Part shown: positions 17,956-26,106 of the stretch, one piece after another | Position numbering within the stretch: the stretch's first letter is position 1 | Layout: each line of letters opens with the position of its first letter | Translations under genes and position numbers: made by a program | The notes under the pieces: model-generated | What the model saw: only the letters and a program-made list of their open reading frames with translations | Databases searched by the model: none | Told to the model about the DNA's origin: nothing | Source: Streptomyces zhihengii | GTDB lineage: Bacteria > Actinomycetota > Actinomycetes > Streptomycetales > Streptomycetaceae | Assembly (NCBI RefSeq): GCF_016919245.1 | Contig: NZ_JAFEJA010000001.1 | Span: 1,488,001 to 1,552,000 of the forward strand | Direction: 5' to 3' | DNA: 64,000 nt

Positions 17956-17979
17956 GACATTGAGACCGGTATGAAAGTC
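17956..17979. promoter_or_regulatory. 24-bp imperfect palindrome, probable MerR operator
   Basis: Centred on ACCGGT with GAC/GTC ends; 9 of 12 base pairs match. It lies between the divergent reductase and MerR genes and covers a TTGACT -35-like box reading toward the reductase. An ATG at 17971 falls inside it, one reason to prefer the GTG at 17995 as the regulator start. Confidence 0.6.
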
Positions 17980-17994
17980 AAGGGGGAACGGGTC

Positions 17995-18375
17995 GTGCTG
18001 ATCGGGGACTTGAGCCGGCGCACGGGGGTGCGCACCCATCAACTGCGCTACTACGAGGCGCAGGGGCTGCTCCGGCCGGAGCGCCGGGCCAGCGGATACC
18101 GGGAGTACACGGAGGACGCGGTCCTGACGGTGCACCAGATCAGGAAGCTGCTCGACGCGGGCCTCTCCACCGAGGACATCGCCTATCTGCTGCCGTGCGT
18201 CACGGGCCCGGAGCCGGAACTCGCCCCTTGTGCGGAGCTCGTCGACACCATGCGCCAGCGGCTCACCACCATCGACGAGCAGATCGACACCCTCACGCGT
18301 TCACGCCGGGCTCTGCACCACTACATCGAGACCACGGAACGGCACGCACGGGAGACCGCCACAGCCGACGCCTGA
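17995..18375 (+). CDS. MerR-family transcriptional regulator
   Basis: 126 residues from GTG 17995 (AAGGGGGAAC about 8 nt upstream). The MerR winged helix is IGDLSRRTGVRTHQLRYYEAQGLLRPERRASGYREY, followed by EDAVLTVHQIRKLLDAGLSTEDIAYLLPC, and then a dimerising coiled coil. The two cysteines (LLPCV and APCAEL) are not arranged as in SoxR or metal-sensing members. Its C-terminal effector domain is minimal. It is most likely the activator of the divergent reductase, acting through the palindrome at 17956-17979. Confidence 0.87.
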   Translation: MLIGDLSRRTGVRTHQLRYYEAQGLLRPERRASGYREYTEDAVLTVHQIRKLLDAGLSTEDIAYLLPCVTGPEPELAPCAELVDTMRQRLTTIDEQIDTLTRSRRALHHYIETTERHARETATADA

Positions 18376-18390
18376 GCGGGGCTCCCCGGC

Positions 18391-18765
18391 TCACGCCCCG
18401 GTGCGCCCGCGGTACCGCCAGTGCTCGCGCAGCTCCCCCGCCACCACGCGCGCGAAGGCGACGACACCCCACACCAGGAGCGCGTTCACCACCGCGCCGA
18501 GCACGAACGGCAGCATCTGGCCGAACACCCCGGGCTGCGCGTCGGAGGTGGACGGCGCGACGTCGAGGAGCGCGGCGAGGACGAAGGCGCCGATCCCCAC
18601 GACGACGGACCCGGGGAACGTCGCCAGATGCAGGTACGCGGTGCCCTGGTCCGGGTGGCCCATGGCCCCGACCGCCAGCGCGCCGGCCCCGGCCAGGGCC
18701 GCGTAGCCGAGCACGGCCGCCCGCGCGCGACGGCCGAGGCGGCAGGCGGGGTGTGTGAGGGCCAT
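18391..18765 (-). CDS. Small four-helix membrane protein of unknown function
   Basis: 124 residues from the ATG at 18765 (GGAG about 6 nt upstream). Four hydrophobic segments are visible: AAVLGYAALAGAGALAVGAM, a segment around FPGSVVVGIGAFVLAALL, MLPFVLGAVVNALLVWGVV, and a weaker one. No enzymatic motif. A perfect 14-bp palindrome (18831-18844) lies upstream in the promoter area and suggests control by a LacI- or TetR-type repressor. It converges with the MerR gene. Confidence 0.65.
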   Translation of the reverse strand: MALTHPACRLGRRARAAVLGYAALAGAGALAVGAMGHPDQGTAYLHLATFPGSVVVGIGAFVLAALLDVAPSTSDAQPGVFGQMLPFVLGAVVNALLVWGVVAFARVVAGELREHWRYRGRTGA

Positions 18766-18830
18766 GTCGACTCCGATGCCGGTGCGTTCGCGCGGGGCCG
18801 CGCGAAGGGGTGTGGGAACGCGGTGCATTC

Positions 18831-18844
18831 TTGAACGCGTTCAA
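18831..18844. promoter_or_regulatory. 14-bp palindrome TTGAACGCGTTCAA, putative repressor site
   Basis: Perfect dyad with a central CGCG, 66 bp upstream of the membrane protein start at 18765. The central CG is typical of LacI operators; TetR is possible. No cognate regulator is adjacent. Confidence 0.5.
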
Positions 18845-19052
18845 AGCATACGCGACGCCCCCGGAACATCCAGGACTCACCCTCGGCCGGACCACCCGGA
18901 CCACCCGGACAGCCCTGATCACCCGGACCGTCCGTACGGCCCGCCCGGACAGCCCGCCCGGCGGCTGCGGCTATGCTCTACGGCGACATCGCGTGCCGGT
19001 CACCGACCGGGTGAGGCATGGAGGTGTCAGGAGATGCCCTCGGAGGCATTCC

Positions 19053-19442
19053 TTGTCAGTCGATCTGAACCACACCATCGTCCACGCCCGGGACAACCGG
19101 GAATCCGCGGAGTTCTTCACCCGCCTGCTCGGCCTGGAGATCACCGGTGAATGGGGCCCGTTCATCGCCGTCGCCCTCGGCAACGGCGTGACCCTGGACT
19201 TCGCGACCATCCCCGCGGACAGCATCACCCCGCAGCACTACGCCTTCCTCGTCTCCGAGGAGGAGTTCACCGCGGCCTACGCCCGGATCACGGACCGCGG
19301 CATCGAGCACTACGCCGACCCCCAGCGCAAGCAGCCCGGCACCGTCAACCACAACGACGGCGGCCGCGGCGTGTACTTCATGGACCCGTCGGGCCACGCG
19401 ATGGAACTCATCACCGTGCCGTACGGCGGCTGGGACGCGTAG
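19053..19442 (+). CDS. VOC-family (glyoxalase-like) protein
   Basis: 129 residues beginning at TTG 19053, supported by GGAGG 7 nt upstream. Two beta-alpha-beta-beta-beta modules: LNHTIVHARDNRESAEFFTRLLGLEI with the first metal-ligand His, and GRGVYFMDPSGHAMELITVPYGG with His and Glu ligands. Such small VOC proteins are metal-dependent lyases, dioxygenases or resistance proteins; substrate is not readable. It appears monocistronic. Confidence 0.85.
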   Translation: MSVDLNHTIVHARDNRESAEFFTRLLGLEITGEWGPFIAVALGNGVTLDFATIPADSITPQHYAFLVSEEEFTAAYARITDRGIEHYADPQRKQPGTVNHNDGGRGVYFMDPSGHAMELITVPYGGWDA

Positions 19443-19488
19443 CGCCACCCCCGGGGGCCGCACCCGCGACGGGGTGCGGCCCCCCGGG

Positions 19489-19704
19489 CTACGCGGTCCC
19501 GTCCGTCCCGGCGAACCCGACGAAGACACGCCAGGCACGGGCGGGGACGGTGAGCGCGGACACGGTGACGTCCTTGGAGTCCCGCACATGCACGGCACCG
19601 GAAGCCACGGCGACCTCGACGCACTCGCCCCCGTTGCCCGCGCTGTAACTGCTCTTGAACCAGGCCAGTTGCGGCATCTCCGGCTGTGTGCCCCGCGCGC
19701 TCAT
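19489..19704 (-). CDS. DUF397 small acidic protein of a WhiJ-like cassette
   Basis: 71 residues. AWFKSSYSAGNGGECVEVA and VHVRDSKD are the hallmark of DUF397 proteins, which in streptomycetes accompany WhiJ/XRE regulators and are thought to antagonise them. Its ATG overlaps the TGA of the regulator by 4 bp, so the pair is translationally coupled. Confidence 0.92.
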   Translation of the reverse strand: MSARGTQPEMPQLAWFKSSYSAGNGGECVEVAVASGAVHVRDSKDVTVSALTVPARAWRVFVGFAGTDGTA

Positions 19705-20558
19705 CTCTCTCCCAACAACCTCTCGACCAGTGCCAGGGAGTCCGACGGTGTCAGCGCCTGGGCTCGGACGATCCCGTAGACGACTTCCAGCTCACGAACC
19801 CTGGTCCGTTCCGTGTGCAGGCGGCTGTCGCCCTGCACCTCTGTATACGCGATCCTCCGCCCATCCCTCATCTCCATCAAGGTGAAGGGGCCACCGAGCC
19901 CCGCATGCTCACCGCGGCTCATCGGCATGACCTGGATCTCGACGTTGCGCATCTGGCCGACCAGCAGCACCTGCTCCAGCTGTCCGCGCCAGACGGCCTC
20001 GCCGCCGACGCGCTTGTGCAGCACCGCCTCCTCGACGACGAAGCTCAGCGTCGGAGCGGGACGGCTGCTGAAGACCTCCTGCCGGGCGATCCGCGCGGTG
20101 ACCCGCTCCTCGACGACATCCTCGTCCAGCAGAGGTCTCCACAACTCGCAGGTGGCGCGGGCGTACTCCGCGCTCTGAAGCAGCCCCGGCACGGCCAGGC
20201 TCGCGAAGACATGGACCTCGACGGCCTGCCGCTCCAGCCTCGCCGCGTCGCGGAAGAACGGCGGGAACTGCGCCCGCGCCACCTCCTCCTTCATCTCCGT
20301 CAGCACGCCCCGCGCGCCCAGCAGCTCGTCCGCCAGCTCGATGAACCTCGGCGGAGGCACCCGCCGCCCCTGCTCGTAGCTCGCGATCGTCGACGCCGAG
20401 TAGCCCGTCATCGCCCCGAACGCCGCCCGGTCGTGCTCCGCCCACTCCCGGAACCGCTTCAACTGCCGCCCGAACACCCCGAGAATGCCCGCACCCTGCT
20501 CACCCGGCCCCGACGGCGACTCCCCGTCCCCGTACCGCTGCCCGTCCTCGACGGTCAT
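19701..20558 (-). CDS. WhiJ-like XRE regulator with DUF5753 domain
   Basis: 285 residues from the ATG at 20558 (GGGAGG 10 nt upstream; a GTG at 20564 is an alternative). An XRE helix-turn-helix (FGRQLKRFREWAEHDRAAFGAMTGYSASTIASYEQGRRVPPP) is followed by the DUF5753 ligand-like domain (AVPGLLQSAEYARATCELWRP and the VVEEAVLHKRVGG block). Members such as WhiJ repress development genes and are modulated by their DUF397 partner. With DUF397 downstream and a HATPase gene divergent, the full triad known from S. coelicolor is present. Confidence 0.92.
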   Translation of the reverse strand: MTVEDGQRYGDGESPSGPGEQGAGILGVFGRQLKRFREWAEHDRAAFGAMTGYSASTIASYEQGRRVPPPRFIELADELLGARGVLTEMKEEVARAQFPPFFRDAARLERQAVEVHVFASLAVPGLLQSAEYARATCELWRPLLDEDVVEERVTARIARQEVFSSRPAPTLSFVVEEAVLHKRVGGEAVWRGQLEQVLLVGQMRNVEIQVMPMSRGEHAGLGGPFTLMEMRDGRRIAYTEVQGDSRLHTERTRVRELEVVYGIVRAQALTPSDSLALVERLLGER

Positions 20559-20693
20559 CCGCACACCACCTCCCGTGCGCCAACACCTCCCACCGGCGAT
20601 CCGTCACGCGTCACCCCTCGTACAAGCCACCCGGTCTCGCGTACATCGAAGCGGCGTGCGCGCGTCCGCCCTGGTCACAGCCATGCTCCGGGT

Positions 20694-21203
20694 ATGAACG
20701 TGGGGGGCATGAACCGATCCGTCCCCCGGCCCGCCGACCCGGCGCCGCTCCGGGAGTTCGCCATGCAGTTCACCTCCACACCGCGCGGGGCGCGCCTCGC
20801 CCGGCGGCTCGTGTCGCACCGCATGCACGAGTGGGGACACCCCTACGAGGGGCACGGCAACGAGGCCGTGACCCTGGTGGCGGCCGAACTGGTCGCGAAT
20901 GCCGTGACGCACGGGCACGTCCCCGGACGGGACTTCCACCTGCGGCTCACGGCCACACGCGAGGCGGCGCGCGTCGAAGTCACCGACACCCGCTCGGACC
21001 GGCAACCGGCCGCGGGGCCCCGCCCTGCCGCGCCGGACGGCGAGTCGGGCCGCGGACTGCTGCTCGTCGAGGCGCTGGCCTGCGACTGGGGTGTGACCCC
21101 GCGGGCCACCGCGCCGGGCAAGGCGGTGTGGGCGGTGGTACCACTCCCGCCGGACGCCGGTCCCGCCGGCGGCGGGCGGCCGGCGCTCCGCCGGGAGGCA
21201 TGA
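20694..21203 (+). CDS. RsbW/anti-sigma-type ATP-binding protein (HATPase)
   Basis: 169 residues from ATG 20694; the ATG at 20763 (GGGAG 7 nt upstream) may be the true start and would give about 146 residues. The N box is VTLVAAELVANAVTHGHV and the G-box region is SGRGLLLVEALACDWGV, as in stand-alone histidine-kinase-like ATPases of the RsbW family. No phosphotransfer His. It is divergent from the WhiJ-like/DUF397 pair, completing the common actinobacterial triad in which it may phosphorylate or sequester a regulator. Confidence 0.85.
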   Translation: MNVGGMNRSVPRPADPAPLREFAMQFTSTPRGARLARRLVSHRMHEWGHPYEGHGNEAVTLVAAELVANAVTHGHVPGRDFHLRLTATREAARVEVTDTRSDRQPAAGPRPAAPDGESGRGLLLVEALACDWGVTPRATAPGKAVWAVVPLPPDAGPAGGGRPALRREA

Positions 21204-21483
21204 CGTGCGCGGTCCGCCGCTCGGGTCGCGTCAGTCGCGCAACAGCGCCCGGGGCGGCCCGTACGGGCCGCTCGGTGGGGGCCGGCTGGCGCTGCGGGGA
21301 TGCTCGGCCGAGTAGTCGGGCGCACCGCGGTCACCCCGCGACGCCTCCGGCCAGCGCCTTTGCGCTCAGCCGCAAGAGCCTGTCGGAGCCGGCGTCCGCC
21401 TTGTCAGGATGAGCGCACCGTATTCGGCGGGCAGGTCCTGATCAGGGCCGCGACACCACACTCACGCACGGGGGTCCCTCGCC

Positions 21484-21852
21484 ATGCTCAGGCGTACCGC
21501 AACGATGCTCGGCACCGCGGCCGCGGCGTTTCTGCTCACCACGACCGCGGCCCTCGCCGCCGACGACGAACTCATCTCGGCGGGTGAGGACAACGTCAAG
21601 TACCGGAGAAGCTGCGACACCGTGTACTTCGGCGCGGTCGGCACCACATACGCGCTCACCAGGAAGGACAAGGGTGGGACGTGCAAGGGCCACGCCTGGG
21701 TGCGTGCCTACACCTACAGCGGCTGGACGTCGTGGCAGAACGGCTCCACCGACGTGGAGATCTCCAGCTCGGGCGGCCACATCACCCGCGCCCAGCACAA
21801 GGGCTGCGCCGACTGCCAGGTGCACTCCACGGAGCTGCGGTGGCTGGACTGA
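21484..21852 (+). CDS. Small secreted cysteine-containing protein
   Basis: 122 residues. Signal peptide of about 26 residues (LRRTATMLGTAAAAFLLTTTAALAA). The mature part of about 96 residues has four cysteines (RRSCDTVYF, GTCKGHAWV, KGCADC), likely two disulfides, and many aromatics (YTYSGWTSWQNGS). The length and beta-like pattern suggest a small extracellular binding or inhibitor protein. I do not recognise the family. The next secreted-protein gene starts 59 bp downstream. Confidence 0.7.
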   Translation: MLRRTATMLGTAAAAFLLTTTAALAADDELISAGEDNVKYRRSCDTVYFGAVGTTYALTRKDKGGTCKGHAWVRAYTYSGWTSWQNGSTDVEISSSGGHITRAQHKGCADCQVHSTELRWLD

Positions 21853-21911
21853 GCGCGCCGGCAGGACAACGCAGGACGACGGACGACAACAGATCGGAAG
21901 GGACAGCAGTC

Positions 21912-22439
21912 ATGCGCATCAAGTCCGCGGTTCTCCCACTCGGCATCGCCGCCGTGTGCACCGCACTGGCCGTCACCCCGGCCGCCGCCTACAACGACGC
22001 CGACCTCACGCAGCACACGTGGACCCGGGACACCGGGCAGTGCCTGAACACCTGTGTGGTCGAAAGCTGGGAGTACGACCTCGACGGCACGTTCTTCCAG
22101 CGTGACATCGGTGGCAAGGCCCTCAAGATGCACATCCGCGAGCACGGCAAGACCATCGCCCAGGTCGAGTTCCACCCCTACGACGAGGTACTGCACGTCT
22201 ACGACGGCGCCAACGACGGCGACACGGTCTACGTCCGGCTGAAGTGGGACGAGGGCCCCTTCACGGACCCCGTCGACGCGACGTACTGGGCACCGGGCAC
22301 TTCGGCGGTCATCGACCACAACTCGGTCCAGCTCGCGCCCGACGACGACATCGACGAGGGCACCGAGGTCCAGCTCCGCGTCTACGACGACAAGGCGCTG
22401 ACCGACCCGATCACCGGCTGGTACGAGGTCCGCGCCTGA
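21912..22439 (+). CDS. Secreted protein of unknown function, in tandem with the preceding one
   Basis: 175 residues. Signal peptide of about 26 residues (RIKSAVLPLGIAAVCTALAVTPAAAY). The mature protein has a Cys pair (QCLNTC), a long beta-rich body (WEYDLDGTFFQRDIGGKALKMHIREHGKTIAQVEFHPYDEVLHVYDG), and many acidic residues (APDDDIDEGTEVQLRVYDDKALTD). AAGGGAC lies about 9 nt before the ATG. It is likely cotranscribed with the gene ending at 21852. No catalytic motif seen. Confidence 0.7.
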   Translation: MRIKSAVLPLGIAAVCTALAVTPAAAYNDADLTQHTWTRDTGQCLNTCVVESWEYDLDGTFFQRDIGGKALKMHIREHGKTIAQVEFHPYDEVLHVYDGANDGDTVYVRLKWDEGPFTDPVDATYWAPGTSAVIDHNSVQLAPDDDIDEGTEVQLRVYDDKALTDPITGWYEVRA

Positions 22440-23165
22440 CGCTCCGGCAGGTGGCATCGGCCGGGGGGACGCGGGCGGGCGGGGCGGGGGACGCGGGCGG
22501 GGGACGCGTCCGCCGGCCGCCCGGTCGTCGGGTCCGCCCCTGCGCGTGGGACACCGCGCCGCCGGATCCGGTCACCCACAGGTACACCGTCGCCGCCCGG
22601 CCGGCCGCCGGCCCGGGGGCGTGACGTCCGCGCCGGTCACCCCCAGCGACGGACGGCGGGGGCGCCGGGCGCGGGCGGCGGGTGCCGATGGCCGGGCGGG
22701 CGTGGGCGGTCGGCGGTCGCCGTGATCGTCGGGCACGCGGCCGGTCACGGAGCTCGTGACGATCCGTGACCAGCCGCCGGGGCCATGGGTGTCGGCGGTG
22801 CCGCGCGGCCGGAGACTCTGCGTGAGGACGGCCCGCGCGGCCCCGTCGAGCGGCGTCGTCCACGCTTGCGGATGCGGGAAGAGCGCGTGATTCTGGAAGA
22901 GAGATTTGTTCTGGTCCTGTGGACCACGTCGAACGGCGACAGGCGGATTCGAGTCCGCGGCCCCGCCATGAGCGCGGAGGAAGCCGCCCTCGGCTGCTGC
23001 CGACGACCCGTCACATCACGTATTGGCTAAACGGATGCCCGTGCGCGCGGCGCGGCAGGCCGTGCCCCGGCGCGGTCGCGACCGCGGCCGTGCCGGTGGA
23101 CCCGGCAGGCGCCGGGGCGGTCGGGGCCGGAGCACCCGGTGAGGCGAGAAGGCAAGTGAGTCGGC
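22440..23165. other. 726-bp region without a convincing gene upstream of the protease operon
   Basis: The first part is G-rich low complexity (GGGGGACGCGGGCGGGG repeated). An inverted repeat sits at 22743-22771. From 22872 a 52-codon frame ends in TAA at 23030; its codons (AGA, TTT, GTT, ATT, CGA, TCA) are unlike any gene here and I doubt that it is expressed, but this A/T-richer stretch may contain the operon promoter. The last 130 bp lead into the gene at 23166. Confidence 0.6.
22743..22771. promoter_or_regulatory. Inverted repeat GGTCACGGA-N11-TCCGTGACC
   Basis: Perfect 9-bp arms with an 11-bp loop; the loop itself contains CTCGTGAC, which can pair with the left GTCACG in an alternative fold. 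It may be an operator or a weak terminator about 395 bp before the 23166 gene. Confidence 0.45.
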
Positions 23166-23774
23166 ATGGCTCTCGAAGACGGCGACGCGCTCTGGCACTG
23201 GGACGGCAGGGTCTCCCGCACGCAGAACATCCCGCAGGGCGAGTGGTTCGGAACGACCGGGCATCTGGACTACGGGGGCAACGGCTGGGCCATCTCCAAC
23301 TTCGTCGTCTATCCGGGCGAGGTGCTGGAGGGCAAGCCGCACATGGTCGGGGGTGACGGCAGCTTCTCCTGGCTGAACAACAATCCCGGGAACATCACCT
23401 ACGGAGGCGGCTACTTCGGCGCCTATCCGGGGAAGACCAACTGGCACAACTTCCTGATCTTCCCGACGTGGGACGCCGGGTTCGACGCGATCCGTCAGCT
23501 CATGCGCAACGGGACCTACTCCTCCCTCTCGATCCTCGACGCGTTCAAGCGCTACGCCCCGGCGTCCGACGGAAACGACCCGGTGCGGTACGCCAACGAG
23601 GTCGCGGCGGCGCTGGGTTGCGACGTCTCCACGATCGTCGGGGACCTGAGCGACTCCGACATGGTGGCGCTCCAGAACGCGATCATGGAGATGGAGGGTG
23701 CCGTCGGCGGGTGGAGCTACGCGCGGGACGACGCAGCGCTGCCGCAGGCGGTCTACGACGCGATCTGGGCGTAG
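23166..23774 (+). CDS. NNNPGN-motif lysozyme-like protein, first gene of the protease operon
   Basis: 202 residues, no signal peptide. The centre reads FSWLNNNPGNITYGG, then GAYPGKTNWHNFLIFPTWDAGFDAIRQLM, SILDAFKRYAPASDGNDPVRYANEVAAALG, and a terminal IMEMEGAVGG. This 'NNPGN ... FPT...GF.A ... YAP ... Y...VA..LG ... EG' pattern occurs in phage virion-associated and lysozyme-like proteins that act on peptidoglycan. The first 65 residues (ALEDGDALWHWDGRVSRTQNIP...) have no known match to me. The gene heads a co-directional run; the next start is 13 bp after its stop. A cell-wall or particle-associated role is inference. Confidence 0.7.
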   Translation: MALEDGDALWHWDGRVSRTQNIPQGEWFGTTGHLDYGGNGWAISNFVVYPGEVLEGKPHMVGGDGSFSWLNNNPGNITYGGGYFGAYPGKTNWHNFLIFPTWDAGFDAIRQLMRNGTYSSLSILDAFKRYAPASDGNDPVRYANEVAAALGCDVSTIVGDLSDSDMVALQNAIMEMEGAVGGWSYARDDAALPQAVYDAIWA

Positions 23775-23787
23775 GCGGCGGTCCGCG

Positions 23788-26058
23788 ATGACGACCGCCT
23801 TCCGGCAGGAGACGTCGGTGGCCGCGGACGCCACCCTCTGGGACGTCGGCGGCCACCGCCTGCGGCAGAGCACCGAGCCGGGTGTGCTGCTGTACTCGCG
23901 GCGGGCGCTGCGGTTCGCGGCCGACTCGCGGGGCCGCCCGCTGGCCACGATCACCCGGAGTCTGGAGCACCGCGGCGGGCGTCCGGCGGTGACGGGCGGC
24001 GCGGCGTCGCTCGGCTTTCTCGGGGTGGAGCCGGACGAGCCGGCGGCCCTGCTGTCGCTCCAGGACTCCTGGACGCGGGTGGTCCGGGACAGCGGGTACG
24101 AGGCGCGGGGAGCGAGCGCCGGGGAGGGCGCGGATCCGCGCTATCTGCCGCTGCCGCTGCGCGATCCCGTGCTGTCGGCGGAGGTGGACCCCGCGCAGGC
24201 CGAGGTCGTGTCCGGCCCCTCCCCCACCGTGCTGCGGCTGGACCTCACCGCCGCCGGCGCGGAGGCATGGGCCGCCGCGGCCGGTACCGGTGCTCCCGTC
24301 AGCGGCACGGTGCGGCTCGCGTACTCCTATCCCCGCTTCCTGCCGCGGGCGACCGCCGTCCTGCGCCTGCACGGTGTGCGGGTCTTCGAGGAGCTGCGTG
24401 CCGCGCTCGGTGTCACCCCGGACGGTGCGCCGTCGGGCACCCAGGCGGAGCTCCGGGCCGCGTGGCAGGGCCTGACCAGGACCGGGGCCGTCGAGGTGTC
24501 GATGTCGGGCGGCGGCACGGTGGACGGCGGCACGGTGGACGGCGGCGCGGTGGACGGCGGCGCGGTGGGCGGGGAGGGATCGGCCGGCGCGGTAGGAGCA
24601 GGCGGCACCGACGGTCCGGGCGGCGGGACCGGCGGGCTGCTCGGCGCGCTCGTCGAGCAGGCGTTCCAGAGCCTGCTGGAGACCATGTTCGTGCCCCTGC
24701 CGGCGGCGGGCGCCGGACCGCCGGCGTACGCGCTGCTGTGGACGCGGGCGCGGGACATGCCCGATCTGCCGCTGAGCGTGTCCGTCGAGGGGCAGACCTG
24801 GCTGACCGAGACCCTGGAGGCCGGGGTCGGGGAGCTGCTGTCCGCGCTCGGCCCGGGGGCGGTGCACGACGTGTTCCCGGATGTCTCGGTGCCGGTGACG
24901 GTGACGGTGGAGGGGTGCGAGGCGGTCTCGTCGGTGGCGGTGTCCCTGGACTTCGGTGACGCCCGGGCGCCCGAGGCGTTCACCTTCGACCGCGCGGGCG
25001 GCCGCCGGGCGGTCACGGTCACCACCGGACAGCCCGGACTGCTCTCCGTGCGCCACCGCACGCGCGCGGTCTTCCGCGACCCCGCGTGGCCCGTCGTCAC
25101 CGACGAGGGCGTGCTCACGGCCGCCGGTCCGGACCTGGCCGTCGCCCCCTCGGCGTGGCGGCGTGAACTCCGGCTCCACGCCTTCGTCGTCGAGGACGGC
25201 CGGGTCGCCGACGGCGCCTGGGGGCGGGGCGATCTGCTCGTGGCGGACCTGCGCTGGACGCATCCCGCGCTGCCGGACATGATCACCCGCTCGGCCGGCC
25301 TGGTCCCGGGCTCCGCTCCACTGCTCGTCGCGTTCCCCGCGCCCCCGTCCGCCGCCCCGGGCCGGCTGACGGTCGGCGCGAAGGGGTCGGCGGACGGCAG
25401 GGTCCTGACGGGCTCCGGCGAGGTGCCGCCCGGCAACGGCGATGTCTTCCTGCTGCTGGAGCGCGGGGCGGTGCGGGTGGTCACCGACCCCTCGGCGCTG
25501 CCGGCGGGCCCGCTCGCCGAGCGGCTGCGCACGGCCGCCGGCCGGTCCCCGGTACGGCAGGAGGAGGGGCGGGTGGCCGAGGACCGGCGCGGCACCGACG
25601 TGTCGTTCGGCGTCGCCCTGGTGCCGCAGCCGACGACGGTGTCCGCCTGGGCCGCGGCGATGGCGATGGTCCTCGCGGCCCGCGACCGTGTGCCGCAGCG
25701 GCCCGCCGAGGTGGCCGCCCGGGCGGGCATCCCCCTCGGCACCGCCCCCGCCTGGCCGCGGATACGCGCGGCGGCGGCCGGGCGGGGCCTGTCCGAGGAG
25801 CGCGGGCGCCGCACCCGGCCCGCTCAGTGGGCCGAACTGCTGCGCGCCCGCGGCCCGGTGTGGATCGCGCGGGAGGAGATGCCCTCGCACACCGCCGTCG
25901 TCTGCGGCATCACCGGCGACGGCACCCCGCACGGCACCCGGGTGCGCCTGTGCAGCCCGTGGCCGCCGGGTGTCGGGAGCGAGGGGACGAAGACCTTCCG
26001 GGAGTTCGACGAGGAGTTCGGTCTCGCGACGTCCGGGGCCGTGCTGGTCCACGGCTGA
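23788..26058 (+). CDS. Beta-rich repeat protein fused to a degenerate papain-like domain
   Basis: 756 residues, no signal peptide. Residues about 175-470 align by eye with the next gene product: AYSYPRFLPRATAVLRLHGVRVF, AELRAAWQGLTRTGAVEV, GQTWLTETLEAGVGELLSALG and DPAWPVVTDEGVL. A Gly/Val/Asp spacer (240-280) interrupts it. Residues about 602-756 resemble the C-terminal papain-like peptidase domain found in bacterial proteins (LVPQPT..., WAAAMAMVLA), but the catalytic Cys position just before the Trp is Ala620, and the Asp/Asn position in the SPWPPGVGS segment is Ser723; only His701 remains. It therefore looks like a pseudoprotease. It could be a structural or binding module. Part of the 23166-33453 operon. 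Confidence 0.65.
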   Translation: MTTAFRQETSVAADATLWDVGGHRLRQSTEPGVLLYSRRALRFAADSRGRPLATITRSLEHRGGRPAVTGGAASLGFLGVEPDEPAALLSLQDSWTRVVRDSGYEARGASAGEGADPRYLPLPLRDPVLSAEVDPAQAEVVSGPSPTVLRLDLTAAGAEAWAAAAGTGAPVSGTVRLAYSYPRFLPRATAVLRLHGVRVFEELRAALGVTPDGAPSGTQAELRAAWQGLTRTGAVEVSMSGGGTVDGGTVDGGAVDGGAVGGEGSAGAVGAGGTDGPGGGTGGLLGALVEQAFQSLLETMFVPLPAAGAGPPAYALLWTRARDMPDLPLSVSVEGQTWLTETLEAGVGELLSALGPGAVHDVFPDVSVPVTVTVEGCEAVSSVAVSLDFGDARAPEAFTFDRAGGRRAVTVTTGQPGLLSVRHRTRAVFRDPAWPVVTDEGVLTAAGPDLAVAPSAWRRELRLHAFVVEDGRVADGAWGRGDLLVADLRWTHPALPDMITRSAGLVPGSAPLLVAFPAPPSAAPGRLTVGAKGSADGRVLTGSGEVPPGNGDVFLLLERGAVRVVTDPSALPAGPLAERLRTAAGRSPVRQEEGRVAEDRRGTDVSFGVALVPQPTTVSAWAAAMAMVLAARDRVPQRPAEVAARAGIPLGTAPAWPRIRAAAAGRGLSEERGRRTRPAQWAELLRARGPVWIAREEMPSHTAVVCGITGDGTPHGTRVRLCSPWPPGVGSEGTKTFREFDEEFGLATSGAVLVHG

Positions 26059-26106
26059 ACGCCGCCATCCGGCGAGGAGACGAAGCAGCAGAGGAGACGA
26101 AGCATC

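Noticed and set aside
22872..23030. 52-codon frame (start MREERVILEERF)
   Set aside because: Foreign codon use, no ribosome site and a Cys/Arg-rich end; retained only as part of the non-coding region.
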